64,000 nt of DNA from Saprospiraceae bacterium (GTDB lineage Bacteria; Bacteroidota; Bacteroidia; Chitinophagales; Saprospiraceae), in contig JADJVN010000005.1 of the NCBI GenBank assembly GCA_016710585.1, positions 21,816 to 85,815 of the forward strand, read 5' to 3'. Made by a program: the position numbers and the translations under genes. Positions 38,975-51,745 of the stretch are shown here, piece by piece (position 1 is the first letter of the stretch; every line of letters starts with the position of its first letter). The notes beneath the pieces were generated by a model. The model saw only the letters and a program-made list of their open reading frames with translations. It was not told where the DNA came from and did not search any database.

Positions 38975-41900
38975 TTAGTCGATGAGGATCATCTTGCGCA
39001 CTGATTTATTTCCACCAGTTTCTAAACTATAGTAAAGAATTCCTGATTGAACCAATTCGCTTTTTGTTATTTCAATTGTATTCAATCCTTCTTTGAATAC
39101 TTGATTCCATACTTTCAATATTTTTCCGTTCACATCAAAGATGCTAAGCACTGCTTTTTCATCTTTTGGTAATGTGAATGAGATAGTTGTATTTTCACTG
39201 AATGGATTCGGAGTATTCTGGTATAAGTAAAATACGCCAACATTTTCGCCATTTGTTCCAACATTGTTCAATCGAATTGATAATGTTTTTCCAGAATTAT
39301 CATATGCTTCAGCAGCTATTCTTGATTCATTTATTGAAATAGAATTTGAAACATTTCCGCTTTTTAACGCCTTCATTTTTAATGTAAATAATTGCGATTT
39401 AACAGATGTACCTTTAGCATTGTCCCAGCTAATACTGAGTTTTCCTTCTGCTAAATTTATTGTACTGAATTGATCTTCTTGAAGGCTAAGTTCGTTTGAA
39501 ATTAGATCTTCAAAAGTCATTTCATCTTTATTCCAAGTTAATTCTAATTGAAGTCCAGTTAAAGTTGCCTGATTTGCAATAGTAAATGGAATTGTGACGA
39601 ATTCATCAGCTGTGTATTTTTTATCTTCTACACTTACATTTAGCTTTTCATTTGACCTTGTAGAGCTTGAACTAAATTGATTTGTTTTAGCATTTCCACT
39701 TACATCACCAATTTTTACGGCAACAAAATTATTTTGCATTAAATCTTGATCTAAATCATTGATCGATACATTTTCTTGAACAGGCCAAGGGTATAAGATA
39801 TCATTGAATTTTTGATCAGCATTGACGAATTTCCAAGACTTTTTGTTCGGAAATTCATTTGTTACACCAAGAATAACTTTTCTAATGTCAGAAATATCTT
39901 TAGCTGTAATAGCTTGAGAATTATTTACATCAGCAGCAATTATTTTATAAAGAGATATCAAAGTTTGGATTCCAAGAATATGTTTTTGAATCAATACAAT
40001 GTCATTGGTTGTAACACCATTTAATGGATCATCATTTTTGCTCGCTTCAATAAAGTAGCTTTCATTTTTTGGTAATTCTATGAATGCATATTTTCCATCA
40101 TTATTAGTCATATAGTTTTTAGGTAAACCAGTCATATTACCAGAGATCGTAATCATTGCATCTTGAACCATACTATTTGTTTCATTTGCTAAACTACCAG
40201 CTACCATAGCAAGGCCAGAAGTTCCTCCTCCGCCAACTATACGATCTGGACATATATTTCCTGCTCCATCTTGCAAAGTAATTTCAGTTACGCAGAAATC
40301 TTGATTGCCATCGGAATCTGTTACATAGATTGTAATCGGGAATGTGTACGATTTTCCATTTGGTATATCAGCACAACGGAAAGTTCTTGAAGTAACACTT
40401 GGTGATGGGCTAAATGAATATACTAATGCATTTTGAGGCGTACAATTATCATAACTACCAGCATTATAATCAGAAGCCCAAATGGTAACTTCGCCTGTAC
40501 TTGGCATGACTACGATTACAAGTCCACTTCTACAAACTGGTGTAGGTTTTTTACCATCTCTTATTGTGAATAAATAAGAACAAGTAGCTTGATTTCCACA
40601 ATTATCTTTTACAGTCCAGGTAATTTTATGAGTACCATGTGGATAAGTTCCACTTGCATCATTTGTTATTCCATTGAAGTCAATTGAGCCATTGTTGTCT
40701 TGATCTATTGTATAAGTCCAAGATAAAGGGCTTGTAGTTGGACAATCATCAGTTGCAGTAGCTATAAGTTCAATATAACCATTACAATCTGTCGTTGGAC
40801 TATCCACTGTTTTATTTGCACAGCTACTAGTGATAGTAGGTGGAACAGAATTTTTAATTTTGATTACTTGTTGCCATCTGTATATTGGTGAATTAGTAGA
40901 TGAATTATAGGTACACCAGTCGATTACAGCCCATTTTCTAATTATCTTAAAACATACATTTTCAACGATATTGAATACTTCATCTTCATACGATGCGACA
41001 ACGTTTGAACAGCTATTTGTCGCTGCCCAAGTAGGACTTCCTGTGATATTTGGCGATACTGAAGCACTACATCCTTCTCCTTCGTAAGTCACCGGCCAAG
41101 TGATCGCACCAGTAAATGGTGTATGATTTACTACAGTTATAGTTTGATTACAAGTAACGACATTTCCTGCGTCATCAACTGCTCTCCATGATCTGAAAAT
41201 ATTTCCTGTACCGCAAGTATTTATACCAGATAGATTTGGAGTTAATTCTGTAATAACTACATTGCAATCATCAGTAATCAATCCATCATACCCCCATTGT
41301 TTTGGTTGAGGTGTATTTGTTGTATTTGCTGGGTCATTAATTATTATAGACTGTCTTGCAGATTCAGTAGATCTTACATCTCCAAAGACTTTTAAATTAC
41401 TTCTATCAAATCCACAGCTTACAGTGATATTTGGTGGGCAAGCAACGACTACAGGTGGCTTTTTATCTACAACGCGCACTTCTACCATGCAATCATTAAA
41501 ATTGCCAGCCTTATCGAATACTCTTAATATTACAATGTTTGGATTTGTAGCGACATCTGCACAACAGAATTCTACAAAATCTCTAAAATCAGTATCACTT
41601 ATAACTGGCGATGCACGCACCAGCTCTCATTCTTGCTACTTGGAATGGATTCGCTGGGAGACCACAATTATCGTGAGAACCATCGTCAAAAGTATTTGCA
41701 TATATTTTTGCAGAGCCGGAACCTGTCAAGGTTACAATCGTCTGTAAATTGCAAACAGCAATTGGTTTTACTTTTTCTTCTACTTTTATTTCAGTACTAC
41801 AATAAGATTCGTTTCCACAAGGATCCTTTCCATAGAATCTTACCCATGAACAACCAACTGGAAGGTTGGTAACATGATATGATTTACCATCAACATTTCG

Positions 41901-43395
41901 CGTGATACCAGAAGCATCTTCCAATGATCTATCGATAACAGCAGGAGGAATACAACTAGGTGCAGATCTGATGGCAAATACTGTCCAAGTAATACTTGAA
42001 GTTGAGAGCAATCTGAAACAAATGGTGGTAGTGGAATATCAACCACTCCTGTGCAAGAATTGCTTTGCGTCGATACTGTGATATTTTGATAACAAGTTAA
42101 TAGAGGCGGCGTATCATCAGTAACTTTGATGATCTGGACTGTATCTAGAGTCCTTCCAGTGCACCAGTCGATGATTAACCATTCACGTAATATTTTATAT
42201 GTTTGAGCGCATGCTCTCAATTTTATATCAGTATAACTATAATTGATATTTCTACATGTTGCACCACTAGGGTATCCAGTAACACTAGGATGAGGATTTC
42301 CAGCAGCATCTACTGCAAATGGAACTTCACATCTTAGAGGAGAAGGATTAGCACTTAAAGGCCCTGCACCATCTGGATCTATTCCATCAAAATTCGGTGG
42401 AAATACAATTGTTTCTATTGTTGCTGCTCTTACCAAAATCGTATCTTGGCAATTCACAGAAGTACCAAACATATCGACTGCTGTCCACGTTCTAAATATT
42501 GTATCTAGATAGGTACTGCAGGTGGGCAAGGTACGTGTTTAACGAGGTCAACATAAGATAATGTGATCATTCCACAATTGTCCCATAATGTTGAATTTAC
42601 TGTATATTTCTGAGGTTGGCCTGGGATTGAAACTGGATTCGGAGCCGCTGGGGATGGCTTTGGGAATCCTGGTCTCCCTGCTAATGTGGAAGGCTCAACT
42701 GCTGTTCCGCAATCAACGATATAGCTTCTACATACCAACATTGGGGCAAGTTTATCTTCAATGCGAAGAACTCCCCAACATGAGTTGGTAGAGCACTTGT
42801 GCTTTGCACTGACTTCTAAGAATCTGCCTTTATAAGCTGAAGTGACTGTAGGACTACCTGGAATAACCAATCCTGTTACAGGATCTTTGATTATAACTTC
42901 ATAATCTAAACTGTCATAAGTCCCTTCTAGTACCATTGTTGGACGAATTAAAGCACTGCAATTTTGATCGAGAGACACATTTACTGTGTCATTACAATTT
43001 AATTGTGGTGCAGCACTTGGTACAACATGAACTAAGTATGTTCTAGTTGGGCAAGCTCCAGTTAATGGATGCGTTTCAGTCATTACTATAGTATAGTTGC
43101 CTGGAGTCGTCCAATTAACTAAAAAATTGCTACTTCCTGGAGTATAAGAAGCAGCTGCCCCATTAATAGTAAATGTATAGGTATTTCCACCTACAAAACC
43201 ATTAATAAAATAAACTCCTGCAGCACCTTGACACACAGTGTTCAATGCTGGACTAGGAGGGAATGCAGCAGGAAATCCCGAGCTACATTGACCATTTAAA
43301 TTTGCATTGCTAAACAGCAATAAAAATAAGGTCGAGAATGCGAGTAAAATTTTCTGAAGCGAAAACTTTGAATGCGTAAGTAACAGTCGTTTCAT
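38975..43395 (-). pseudogene. giant T9SS type A surface protein (array member 3), frame broken
   Basis: One gene of about 1,470 codons spread over four frame segments, with breaks near 42525, 42005 and 41612. It starts with a signal peptide (FSTLFLLLFSNANLNGQC). A PKD-like module, HYR-like modules and the same C-terminal layout as its neighbours follow: regulatory-like, dockerin-like pair (GVTTNDIVLIQKHILG, NNSQAITAKDISDIRKVILG), cohesin-like (TADEFVTIPFTIANQ, LQLELTWNKDEMTFEDL) and sorting domain (YQNTPNPFSENTTISF, ending KMILID). The joins restore continuous homology with the two intact relatives, so the breaks are single-base events: consensus errors or recent inactivation. Confidence 0.82.
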
Positions 43396-43766
43396 AAAAA
43401 CTTTTGTTGTTTTTTAAAAATTCGTTTTTGCCAATGGTGAAATACTGTCCAATCTCTTGAACACGCTTAGCAATCTTATGCGTTTATCAAACGGGGGCTT
43501 GTCGATAAAACACTACATCTGCAAGCAGACGTGCTTAGCTCATATTTCATAGAAAGAATTGCAAGTAATGTTCCAATTATGCCAAGAAAAAACCTAGTGA
43601 GATGGAAAAGTATAATATGAACTATATTTTTTTTTCGATAAGGTGTTCTTGATTGTAAATCAAATGTTTATAGATGATTATTTTGCATTATTAGTAAAAA
43701 AAAAATTTATAATTTGAGTGTTTAAATTTTAATAGAAACTAATTCCTAAATGAAAATAATAAATGT
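43396..43766. other. gene-free spacer between two T9SS genes
   Basis: 371 bases. It contains the presumed leader and promoter of the 38975-43395 gene and the 3' region of the 43767 gene. A short imperfect inverted repeat is visible (GTTTATC at 43482-43488 against GATAAAA at 43504-43510). No coding frame, tRNA or clear terminator was recognised. Confidence 0.4.
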
Positions 43767-46700
43767 CTACTTCAGGAGAGTAATGTCACCAGCTATTGTA
43801 AATATGTCGCCAATTTTATTTTGGTAACTTATTAAATACACATAAACGCCAGGATTTATAGGCTCATTTCTAAATGTACCATCCCAGGCACCAATTGACG
43901 AATTGGGAATTGCGTCTTTTGATTCAAATATTAATTCACCCCAACGGTCAAATATTTTTAATGAATTAATTTTTTCAACACTTGAGTCCGATATTAATGT
44001 AAAAAAATCATTTAAGCCATCACCATTTGGAGAAAATACATTTGGAACAGTTACTTTTTGTTTTAAGCGAAATATTACAAAGTCAATATATTCACAGCCA
44101 TTGGAATCAATTAGTTTTACTTGTATTTTTATTTGATCTTTTAATGGTGTGATAAATGGGTCCTCACAATTTTTACAAGAAAACTTGCTATTGCCATTCC
44201 AATCTATAGTATCTATTTGATCTATATCTTTAATATTAAGTTTAACTTCAAAAGAGTCACCAACTGTTAAATAAATAGTATCCTGTGGAATATCAATGCT
44301 TCCTCTTTTTGATTTAGTTATTTCAAAATTTTTTAATAATAAACAATTATTATCATCAATGATTTGGATTTGATGAATTCCATCTTCAAGAAATATTTTA
44401 TTTTGAAAATTATTAATAGATTTATTATTTAAAATAAGATGGAGTGGGGGAGTTCCACCCTGAACCAAATTGATGATAACATATCCTGAATCATGATTTC
44501 TACAGTTTGCATTTTCTTTTTCAAAATTTAGTTCTAGCTTTTAGGCTCATCTATGGAATAAGATTTTATTAAGGTACATCCAATTTTATCTGATACAGTT
44601 ACATTGTAAGTGCCTCTGCTTAGATTTGTTTGATTTTGATTAGTAGAATTGTTGCTCCATTGGTATTGATAATTAATATCATTCGGATCGTTTTGTTTTA
44701 AAATGATGCTACCATCAGCATCACCATAACAGCTTATATTTTTAATTTGACTCGTAATGTTTATTTCGGGATATACCTGTAATTGAATTTCTAATATACT
44801 GTCACATTGATCGTAAGTGTTGAGTGTTTGTATGTATTTTCCGGAAGAAAAATATTTGATATTGTCTATAGTCAAAGTGTCATTAAAGCATATGGATGTA
44901 TCTATTTTATGTTTGTATGTTTTTTTTGTTGAGGTGTTTAAAATAATTGTGCTGTCACAGTTGAGATGTGTTTTGCTCAAGTAGATTTGTTGTCCAGTTG
45001 ATGTGATTCTTTGATTGTTAAATATTATGTAATCTCCTTCACAGAAACTTGTGTCAATTACTTTAGTAGTTGAATTACCGGAATTGACCTTAACAGTGAA
45101 ATTGCTATCACAGCCATGATATGAAGTGAATTTGAATTGATAAATTCCTGCTTTGTCTATAAGTGAATTATGTATATTTATTGCTTTGCCATCACAGATA
45201 TTGGAATCAATATTTACGTTATAATTGGGATATGTTTTTAAATTAATTTCTAGTATGCTATCGCAATTTAAAAAATTAGTAAAGCGTTGTTTGTATTTTC
45301 CTTCTTGAGAATAATTACTAGAGCCAATTAGTATTGTATTGCCTTTGCAAATTGAAGTGTCAATAATAGTAGTAGAAGTTTTGTTTACTGTTAATTCTAG
45401 TTCAATAAGACTGTCGCAATTATTCGTATTTGATAAGGTAGCTTTATACAGTCCGGATTGATTAAATTGTTGGTTCCCAATGATAAAAGATTCATCCTCA
45501 CAAATTGTGGCTTTGATTTTTGAACTAGAAGTAGGGTATTCAAGTATTTAAATTGTAATATTACTATCGCATCCAAATTCATTTTGATCGTAAAATGGAT
45601 AGAAACCAGCTTTTGTAAATTGGTTATTTTTAATGTTTAATGTATCTCCTACACAAAGCTTATAGTAAAACGTGTCATTGATGTTTTTAATCTTAACAAT
45701 CTTAATTCTCACTATGCTATCGCATCCTCCAATACTAATTTTGTTAAGATCAAATTCTGCTGAATTTTTGTAATATTTTTGGTCTATTAATATGGAGTCA
45801 TCTTCATAAGCTAAAGTTTTGTGTGCTAAAAAATTGTTTTGAAAAATTTAATTTTATATTGATGATACTATCACAATGGTTTATATTTTTAAATTTAAAC
45901 TATAGATCCCAAGTGCACTAAATGTTGTGTCAAGTAAATTTAATGTCGATCCTTCGCATAATGTAGTATCAATTAAATGTTGATTTTTTTTGTTGACTAG
46001 TAAATTAATATTTACAAGGCTGTCACAACCTTGCCATGACTTTAACCTAAAGTTATAATTTCCTGAGGCTAGGAGTTTTGATGACCCAACAGTATAAAAT
46101 TCGCCTTCACAGATATTAGCATTTATTGTTGTGTAAAAAGTATCTTGATTATAGTTGAAAGTATTGCTTAGTTCACAATTTTTTCCATCAAAAGCCCTTA
46201 TGGTGTACATGCCTTCTTCACCTTTTGGAATAAGGTATTTTTGAGTTGTTGCACCAGGTATGGCGATTCCATTTTTATACCATTGGTAAGTAATTGTATT
46301 GACAATGGCAGCTGCTGCAAGCAACTCTATCGAATCTGAGCATGGATTTCCATTTATACTGAAATTTATGGAATCAAATTTAGCACTTTCTTCTAGGACG
46401 AGATCATCAATAAAAAAATAATAGTTTCCATCAGCAGCGGCGCATTGAGGTCCTATAGCAATAGCTTCATATTTTCTAGTTGGTCTGAAATTGAATTTAA
46501 CTTTGGTCCATTTATTTACGCCGGATGCTGTTATTCTTTTTATTTCATACCAATTGGGGTAAGCAGTAGGGCAAAGCTCCCCATTCGGAAGTCCGAATGG
46601 CAGGTTGTTGCAATCTGGTGTTCCGAAAAGGGCTAATGTCGTAATAGATCTTGGGCCCCATGTATTTCCTGCTGTCCCGAAGCCAACCCAAAATGATAAG

Positions 46701-47161
46701 GTATAATCTTTATTTGGACTTAGGGCTTGATTGATACATGCGCCAACATATTCTTTATATGTCGTATTTGTACCTGGCCTATCTTTAAGATCTAAAAATC
46801 CAACATATCCGTTTCCAGCGGGAAGAGGCTGTGGAGGATTGCCTCTCATAGGGTCGCTGCGAAAACCACAAGTATGGTAATAATCTGAAGTGGCTCTAGA
46901 AGCTTGTATCCAGTTCTTGGAACAGTTTAACTGAGCTAGTCCTGATGGGCAACAAACAAAATCTTCAAAGGATGGATTGGGAATCAAAGAAGAAGGAATA
47001 AATAAGCTATCTTTTATTCCAAGGCATTTACAGTCAGGATCATTTAAGTCAATAAATCCATCGGAGTCATCATCTAAACCATTGTCACATATTTCTTGAC
47101 TAAATGTATAGCAAGTTGCTGATAGAAATATGATTAAGCTTAAGATTAGTTTCCTTTTCAA
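43767..47161 (-). pseudogene. T9SS type B (gliding-motility-associated) repeat protein, frame broken
   Basis: Starts with a signal peptide (LILSLIIFLSATCYTFSQ), an EICDNGLDDDSDGFIDLNDP calcium-binding-like motif and a carbohydrate-binding/jelly-roll-like N-terminal domain to about residue 270. Then come about ten repeats of roughly 50 residues with an IC-x-G ... G-x-Y ... GCDS/NCDS pattern, two SprB-type modules (ISCYGDADGSI, GTYNVTVSDKIGC) and a type B sorting domain (VPNVFSPNGDGLNDFF, FDRWGELIFES, GVYVYLI). Frame changes occur near 45880, 45820 and 44530, and an in-frame TAA lies at 45549-45551 with the coding pattern unchanged on both sides. A surface or secreted protein exported by T9SS. 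Confidence 0.78.
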
Positions 47162-47366
47162 GGTATTGTTTCAATTGAGCGAAATTACAATTTAATTCTA
47201 ATTATTTAAAAATTTTATTGCATAATAAATTTTTGAGTATTCAATATAGGCGATGAATTTTTAAAGTATAATTTTATTCTTTAAAGAATGGATTGCACTT
47301 GTTTTTAAATACAATTGTTTATATATTATAAAAAAGGTAAATGAATTGTTTTTAGACATAAAAGCA

Positions 47367-47390
47367 AAAGGCTGCCAAACGACAGCCTTT
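47367..47390 (-). terminator. intrinsic terminator of the M36 protease gene
   Basis: Stem AAAGGCTG (47367-47374), 8-base loop, CAGCCTTT (47383-47390), followed on the minus strand by TTTGCTTTT. It lies 24 bases downstream of the sorting-domain stop codon. Confidence 0.8.
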
Positions 47391-47413
47391 TACTTTTAAA
47401 CCTTTATTTATGT

Positions 47414-50400
47414 TTAATTAATTGTAATTTTTGAAGTTTTAACTACATCTTGACTTCGCAGTTCTACTAAATAAATTCCTTTTGGAAAATGTTTTACTGA
47501 GAATTTTAGTTCGTGGTTTGATTTTGAATCTAACTTATTCTGAATAACTACTTGCCCTTGTGGGTTTAGTATTTTTAATTCATGTATTTTTTCAGCATTT
47601 TTTAAATTGATGTTGACCCACTCACTCGCAGGATTTGGATAGATTTGATAATTGAATTCATTTGATAAATCTTCATTTCCAACTATTTTTGTTGATTCAA
47701 TCAAGGTTCCTTTCCCTGGACAGTTTTACAAATATTGTCACCTAAGCTGGAAGTAACACATGCTTCTGTATTATAATATTTTGGATTAATTATTTCCAGA
47801 TCATCAATAGTCCAACCCTGTCTACCTTGAGTTTTTGAAATTTGATCATCGTAAGTTCCAAATCTAAATCTCAAATAAATTTTACGTCCAGCATATTTCG
47901 ATAAATTCACTACAGTAGGAATCCAACCATTAGAATTACCAGAATAACCTTTAAGATTAGGTACCACAAAAGTTGAATATGACAGATCTCCATTATAACC
48001 ATTAATGCTAAAATCAGCTGTGTTTAATTTTTCAAAAATAACACCGTCTGTAGATATTTCAATAAATCCACCGTCCAATATATTTTGAGTATTGTATTGA
48101 TGATAAAAATATAAAGAGGGCTCATTTCCAGTTAATTCATTTGTTGGGACTACTAGGAATGTTGAAAAATCAGTTGTATCATTTGTTCCTTCTGCATATA
48201 AACCAACAGTATTATTAATGCCGAAACCATCGGTAGGAAACCATAATTGATTTCCAGTTTTAATAGTATAATCCCAATTTGTAAATCCACTCGTTTCAAG
48301 ATCATCTCTCCACAAAGTATTTGAATAAATCAATCTATCTGTTGAAACTTTGAAAGTAATATTAGTTTTTTGCAAAGCTGCCATGCTTGGGATTTCCCAT
48401 GTGATGATATTTCCTATAACTGATTTTGGGTCAATACTTGCAGATCCGGTCACATACGTACAATTAGAGGGGATTTTATATTCAACATTTACGTTATTTG
48501 CAGCTGTAATTCTTTGATTTCTGATTTCAATTTTATAGTTTAATTCTTTACCTGCAGTAACCACTTGATCGGCGGTGATATCAAATAAAATTGAATTGAT
48601 GCATTCAGGAATGGATTCAAAGTCTTCAATTTCATCACCAATACTGTTTGAACTACCTTGGCTTGCTAAACTACCAAAACCACGTTTTGCAAATACATCC
48701 CAAATCAAACATTTGTTTTGACCTTGATTATTGATTTCATCTGCTTTGATTATAGCATTACGTCCATCTATAAATCCTGGACTACATGGTTGTAACTTCA
48801 TTGCATCCATGACCAATTGGATACAAATATTATTGCCTGCTGTTTTATTCTTAAAATTGGAGTCATAGCCATATTTATCTGAAAGTGCCCAATACAAATC
48901 CCATAGAACAGTGGTCCATACTTCTCCTAGATTATGGACTTCGGGATCAATATTTTTATATGTGAATTCATTTACTTGACGATCTGTGGTATAAGGTCTT
49001 CTTCTAATTCCTAGACCATCAGTTTTTGCTCCAATTGCATAATTTCCTACTGCACGGATATCTTTGCCTAGGTCATTTTTTTCTGCAGTAAATATTAAAG
49101 ATAAAAAATCACTCCATCCTTCACCCATTTGTTCAGCATTGCCAAGACAACCTGCTTGAGATGGACCGCCTGTTAATCGATTTGAGACACCATGGCCATA
49201 TTCATGTGCAATAATTCCATTGTCAAAATCACCATCCAAACTGTCGGGACCTGATTTATTACCAGTTGGTTTTTTGATTTGCATTTCTAAAGTACTGTCA
49301 ATAAAAATATTGATTTTGTCACAAGTTGATTTTGTAGCATAATATGTAGGTATGGTTACTTGTCCGCCATATACTCCTCCTCCCATACTGACATTTTCAT
49401 CATTAAATCCACAAATGATGACTGCGATGGCTCCAGCTTTCTGGGCATAATATGCTTTCTCACCAAATTCACATTCACCCCTTAAAACGACTGCAATATT
49501 GCCTTTAAGTTTGGCTTTGTTTTGAGAGTCTTTGCAGCTTAATTTTTCGCTGCCTTTCACTCCAGTGTCAGACCACACTACTTTTCCTTTGATGCCTGCA
49601 GTGTCTGGAGCAGTCCCAAATCCTCCTCGAGTTGCTGAAAATGGCCCAGCAATAGTATTGGGTTGAGTAATGTAAATTTCATTTCCTGTTGCAGTCCATA
49701 AGAACATTTGCATTCTACCACTACCTCCATCTGCTGGTGTTGAAAAATTTGCATTATTTACACCGCTTCCGTCTTGCGCTTCTGCTACTACTGGATCATT
49801 TCCTGTACCGCCTTTTCCATAATTATTTCTTTGGAAGTTTCCAGATTTTTCATCAAATCCAAAATTGTATAAGACATCATGTACCGTATTACAAACATAA
49901 AATAAGTTTGTCGTTGCAGCATGTGTATATTGATAGGGTTCTTGCTGGGCATCAAATGGAAAATCAAAAATAAGATCAGCACCACCATTAACTTGAATTC
50001 CATCATTGGCATTGTCGCCATTTTTATCTAAGTAAGCATTGACATTGTTTCCATTTGTCGTGTTGTATTCAGCTCCTACAGCACCATTGGAATCATGCCA
50101 ACCATAAGGTGATGCAGTTGGATCAGCAGGATTTATTAATAATGATCTCTGACCATGAATAGGACTTTCTATTGGCAACGGAAAAACATTATAAGTATTT
50201 GGTACAGCAGTGGTATTTTGTTTAGTGAGCACTGTTTGAACACTTTCAAATTTAGAATTTCTTGAATTGCTTGAAATATTGCAATGGTCATGTTTGTCAT
50301 GTTTTAATTTGCAATAAATTGTAAAATTATATTTTGATAATATGTCACCATTTACGGCATCTACTCTGATACTCCAATAATCTGAATTCATACTCATATC

Positions 50401-50949
50401 CAAACTCAAATCATAAGCTAATCTTAAGTTACCTTTCTTGTCTTCTTGATAAACTAGTTTTATATTTATATCTTGATCTGTAAAATTTGTTTTAGAAATT
50501 TGCAATGATTCTGATTTAGACAACCTTTTAATATTTGTAGGGATAATTGCATTTTCTAAATTTAAATCTAATACGACTTTTTCCAAAGCAATTTGAGGTA
50601 AAATTCGCGCAGATGTGGTATTAATTTTTTTTGATAATTGACCATAGAATCGATTTGGACTGTCAATAATTTTACCTTCTTTTGTGATGTGTACTGAAGT
50701 TACTGCATTGTAAATTGGTATTCCTTGATAGTTTTGCTGAAAATAAAAATGATGAACACCATTGTTTGAAGAGACATATTGATCTGAAACAGATAGATCA
50801 ATTAAGTCATTTTTACTTAGACTCCACGCATCAGCTGTTGATTCTATATGTCTTAGGGCTAGATCTAGATTAGTTTGCCTTTGACTGAATGAAAAAAAAT
50901 AAGAGCATAAAACACAGATAATCAAATAAATACGTTTGTTTGATTGCAT
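47414..50949 (-). CDS. M36 (fungalysin) metalloprotease; sorting domain split off by a frameshift
   Basis: A signal peptide (RIYLIICVLCSYFFSFS) is followed by an FTP propeptide region and a PA domain insert (GNIAVVLRGECEFGEKAYYA). The M36 catalytic core has H582-E-Y-G-H586 and the EGWSDFLS glutamate motif. A DUF11-like module and a MAM/jelly-roll-like module come next. The long frame ends with TGA at 47701-47703. The next frame carries on directly with IESTKIVGNED and a complete type A sorting domain (YQIYPNPASEWVNINL to TSKITIN). A one-base change in the GGGAAAGGAACC run near 47710 would rejoin them. Expected product: secreted zinc endopeptidase exported by T9SS. Divergent from rlmB. Confidence 0.9.
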
Positions 50950-50999
50950 AATTTTTAATTTATTTTAAAATTTGTTAAAGATATAAATAATTTTAATGC

Positions 51000-51745
51000 G
51001 TGAAAGAAATAAATTTTACTTGGCTTTTAGGAAAAAACGCACTGAAAGAGGCAATTTTATCTGAAACTTCTATCCAAAAAGTATTCCTACAAGATACTTT
51101 AGAAAAGGATACCCTATATGAACTGTTGAAACTTTGTAGAAGTATAAAATTTCAGTTGTACAAGTCCCAAAACAAAAATTGGATAGACTATGTCCAAAGC
51201 AGCATCAAGGTGTTCTTGGCATGATAAATCCAGTACAATTCATGGATCCCCAAGATATAATAAGTAAAGCTTTTGAAGATGGGAAGACACCTTGTTTATT
51301 ATTTTTAGATGGTATAAGTGACGTAAGAAATTTTGGTGCTATTGCAAGATCGGCAGAAGTTTTTGGGGTCGATGGTATTATAATTACAAAGAAAAATTCT
51401 GCGTTGATTAATGAAGACGCAATTAAGTCTTCAGCAGGGGCATTGTTGAATTTGCCAATATGTCAAGTTTCAAATTCAGCAATCGTTTTGCGCAATCTTA
51501 AGAAAATGGGTTTACAAGTGATCTCTTGTTCCGAAAAATCGTCGAAATTACTTTCAGAAGTGGATATGACACAAGCATGTGTATTTGTACTAGGAGCGGA
51601 AGGGCTTGGTATTTCAAAAGAAATTTTGGATGAATCAACGATGCATGTAGCCATCCCACAAGTAGGGCAGATTAATTCATTAAATGTCTCTGTTGCAGCA
51701 GGTATTATATGTTACCAATGGTTTATTAAAAAAGATAAATTATGA
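51000..51745 (+). CDS. RlmB/TrmH-type RNA 2'-O-methyltransferase, frameshifted as given
   Basis: Starts with GTG at 51000. The substrate-binding N-terminus has the family TWLLGKNALKEAI stretch. The frame changes in an A run near 51175, after which DRLCPKQHQGVLG and the SpoU core continue: LFLDGISDVRNFGAIARSAE, the knot motif FVLGAEGLGIS and SLNVSVAAGII. The trefoil-knot SAM-dependent enzyme methylates a ribose in 23S rRNA or tRNA. Its stop overlaps the next ATG (ATGA). The break is in a homopolymer, as in the dehydrogenase. Confidence 0.85.

Noticed and set aside
43396..43766. Possible tRNA or small RNA in the spacer
   Set aside because: No cloverleaf arms or T-loop motif could be found; only a short imperfect hairpin is present.
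45397..45582. Separate 61-residue minus-strand frame
   Set aside because: The adjacent frame carries the repeating NCDS/GCDS pattern of the type B protein; this one is an out-of-phase shadow.
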